64,000 bases of DNA from Pseudomonas lalkuanensis (GTDB taxonomy: Bacteria; Pseudomonadota; Gammaproteobacteria; Pseudomonadales; Pseudomonadaceae): NCBI RefSeq assembly GCF_008807375.1, contig NZ_CP043311.1, forward strand, positions 1,034,001-1,098,000. The letters run 5' to 3'. A program made the translations under genes and the position numbers. This document shows, one piece after another, positions 63,959-64,000 of the stretch; positions within the stretch are counted from its first letter, which is position 1, and each line of letters starts with the position of its first letter. Under the pieces are notes generated by a model. That model had not been told where the DNA came from and searched no databases. It worked only from the letters and a program-made list of their open reading frames with translations.

Positions 63959-64000
63959 TAAAGCCGCATTTTTCCAGAGTCGATTTTTCATATTTCCGCA

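Overview
The window is a 64-kb piece of a high-GC gammaproteobacterial chromosome, almost certainly Pseudomonas. Three things point there: the exact dcw gene order ending ftsQ-ftsA-ftsZ-lpxC, protein sequences very close to what I recall of P. aeruginosa, and Pseudomonas-specific blocks such as dauBAR and the PA4393-PA4400-like neighbourhood. It is core-genome DNA. I see no prophage, insertion sequence, CRISPR array, toxin-antitoxin pair, secretion system or defence island. Apart from mraZ, cut by the left edge, every gene looks intact.

Layout. 0-17.5 kb: the dcw cluster, mraZ(partial)-rsmH-ftsL-ftsI-murE-murF-mraY-murD-ftsW-murG-murC-ddlB-ftsQ-ftsA-ftsZ-lpxC. All genes are on the plus strand, mostly joined by 1-8 base stop/start overlaps, and the cluster closes with a UUCG-loop terminator after lpxC. 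17.6-24.3 kb: dciA (helicase loader, minus strand), then secA, argJ, a glutathione S-transferase and a Nudix/ThiE-like fusion. 24.26-24.81 kb: the only long non-coding stretch, made of consecutive palindromes. 24.8-29.3 kb, minus strand: PduO-type cobalamin adenosyltransferase, a PAS sensor histidine kinase, a PanE-type ketopantoate reductase and a receiver protein with a degenerate GGDEF domain. 29.5-35.4 kb: yajQ, mscS, ampG, an alkyltransferase-like protein and two tandem DUF481 outer-membrane barrels.

35.5-38.3 kb: dauB-dauA-dauR, the D-arginine to L-arginine racemisation system and its regulator. 38.5-42.5 kb: a GlxA/AraC regulator divergent from an NTF2-like protein, a GIY-YIG protein, a GST-fold protein, and the nucleoid-associated protein YejK. 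42.5-50.3 kb: a membrane-anchored TAXI protein, the SbcCD nuclease, the rRNA methylase RlmF and a VTT-domain membrane protein. 50.4-58 kb, minus strand: an SLC13 permease, a small winged-helix protein, valS, a small disordered protein, holC and pepA. 58-64 kb: lptF-lptG, an RDD protein, a cold-shock protein, tRNA-Leu(CAA), queA and tgt.

Functionally, the left part makes and assembles peptidoglycan and the divisome and commits lipid A synthesis (lpxC). AmpG recycles the muropeptides, and LptFG delivers the LPS whose synthesis LpxC starts. SecA and the DUF481 barrels also serve the envelope.

The most useful non-gene signals are four REP-like GTGGGAGCGA palindromes confined to 35.4-48.7 kb, a palindrome-chain element at 24.4-24.5 kb, and direct TTGGCGAT repeats between the AraC-type regulator and its divergent neighbour. 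Others are start codons shared by two divergent genes at 33.24 kb, and a small uncharacterised proline-rich protein between holC and valS. I found no convincing new multi-gene system; the findings are modest and ranked accordingly.
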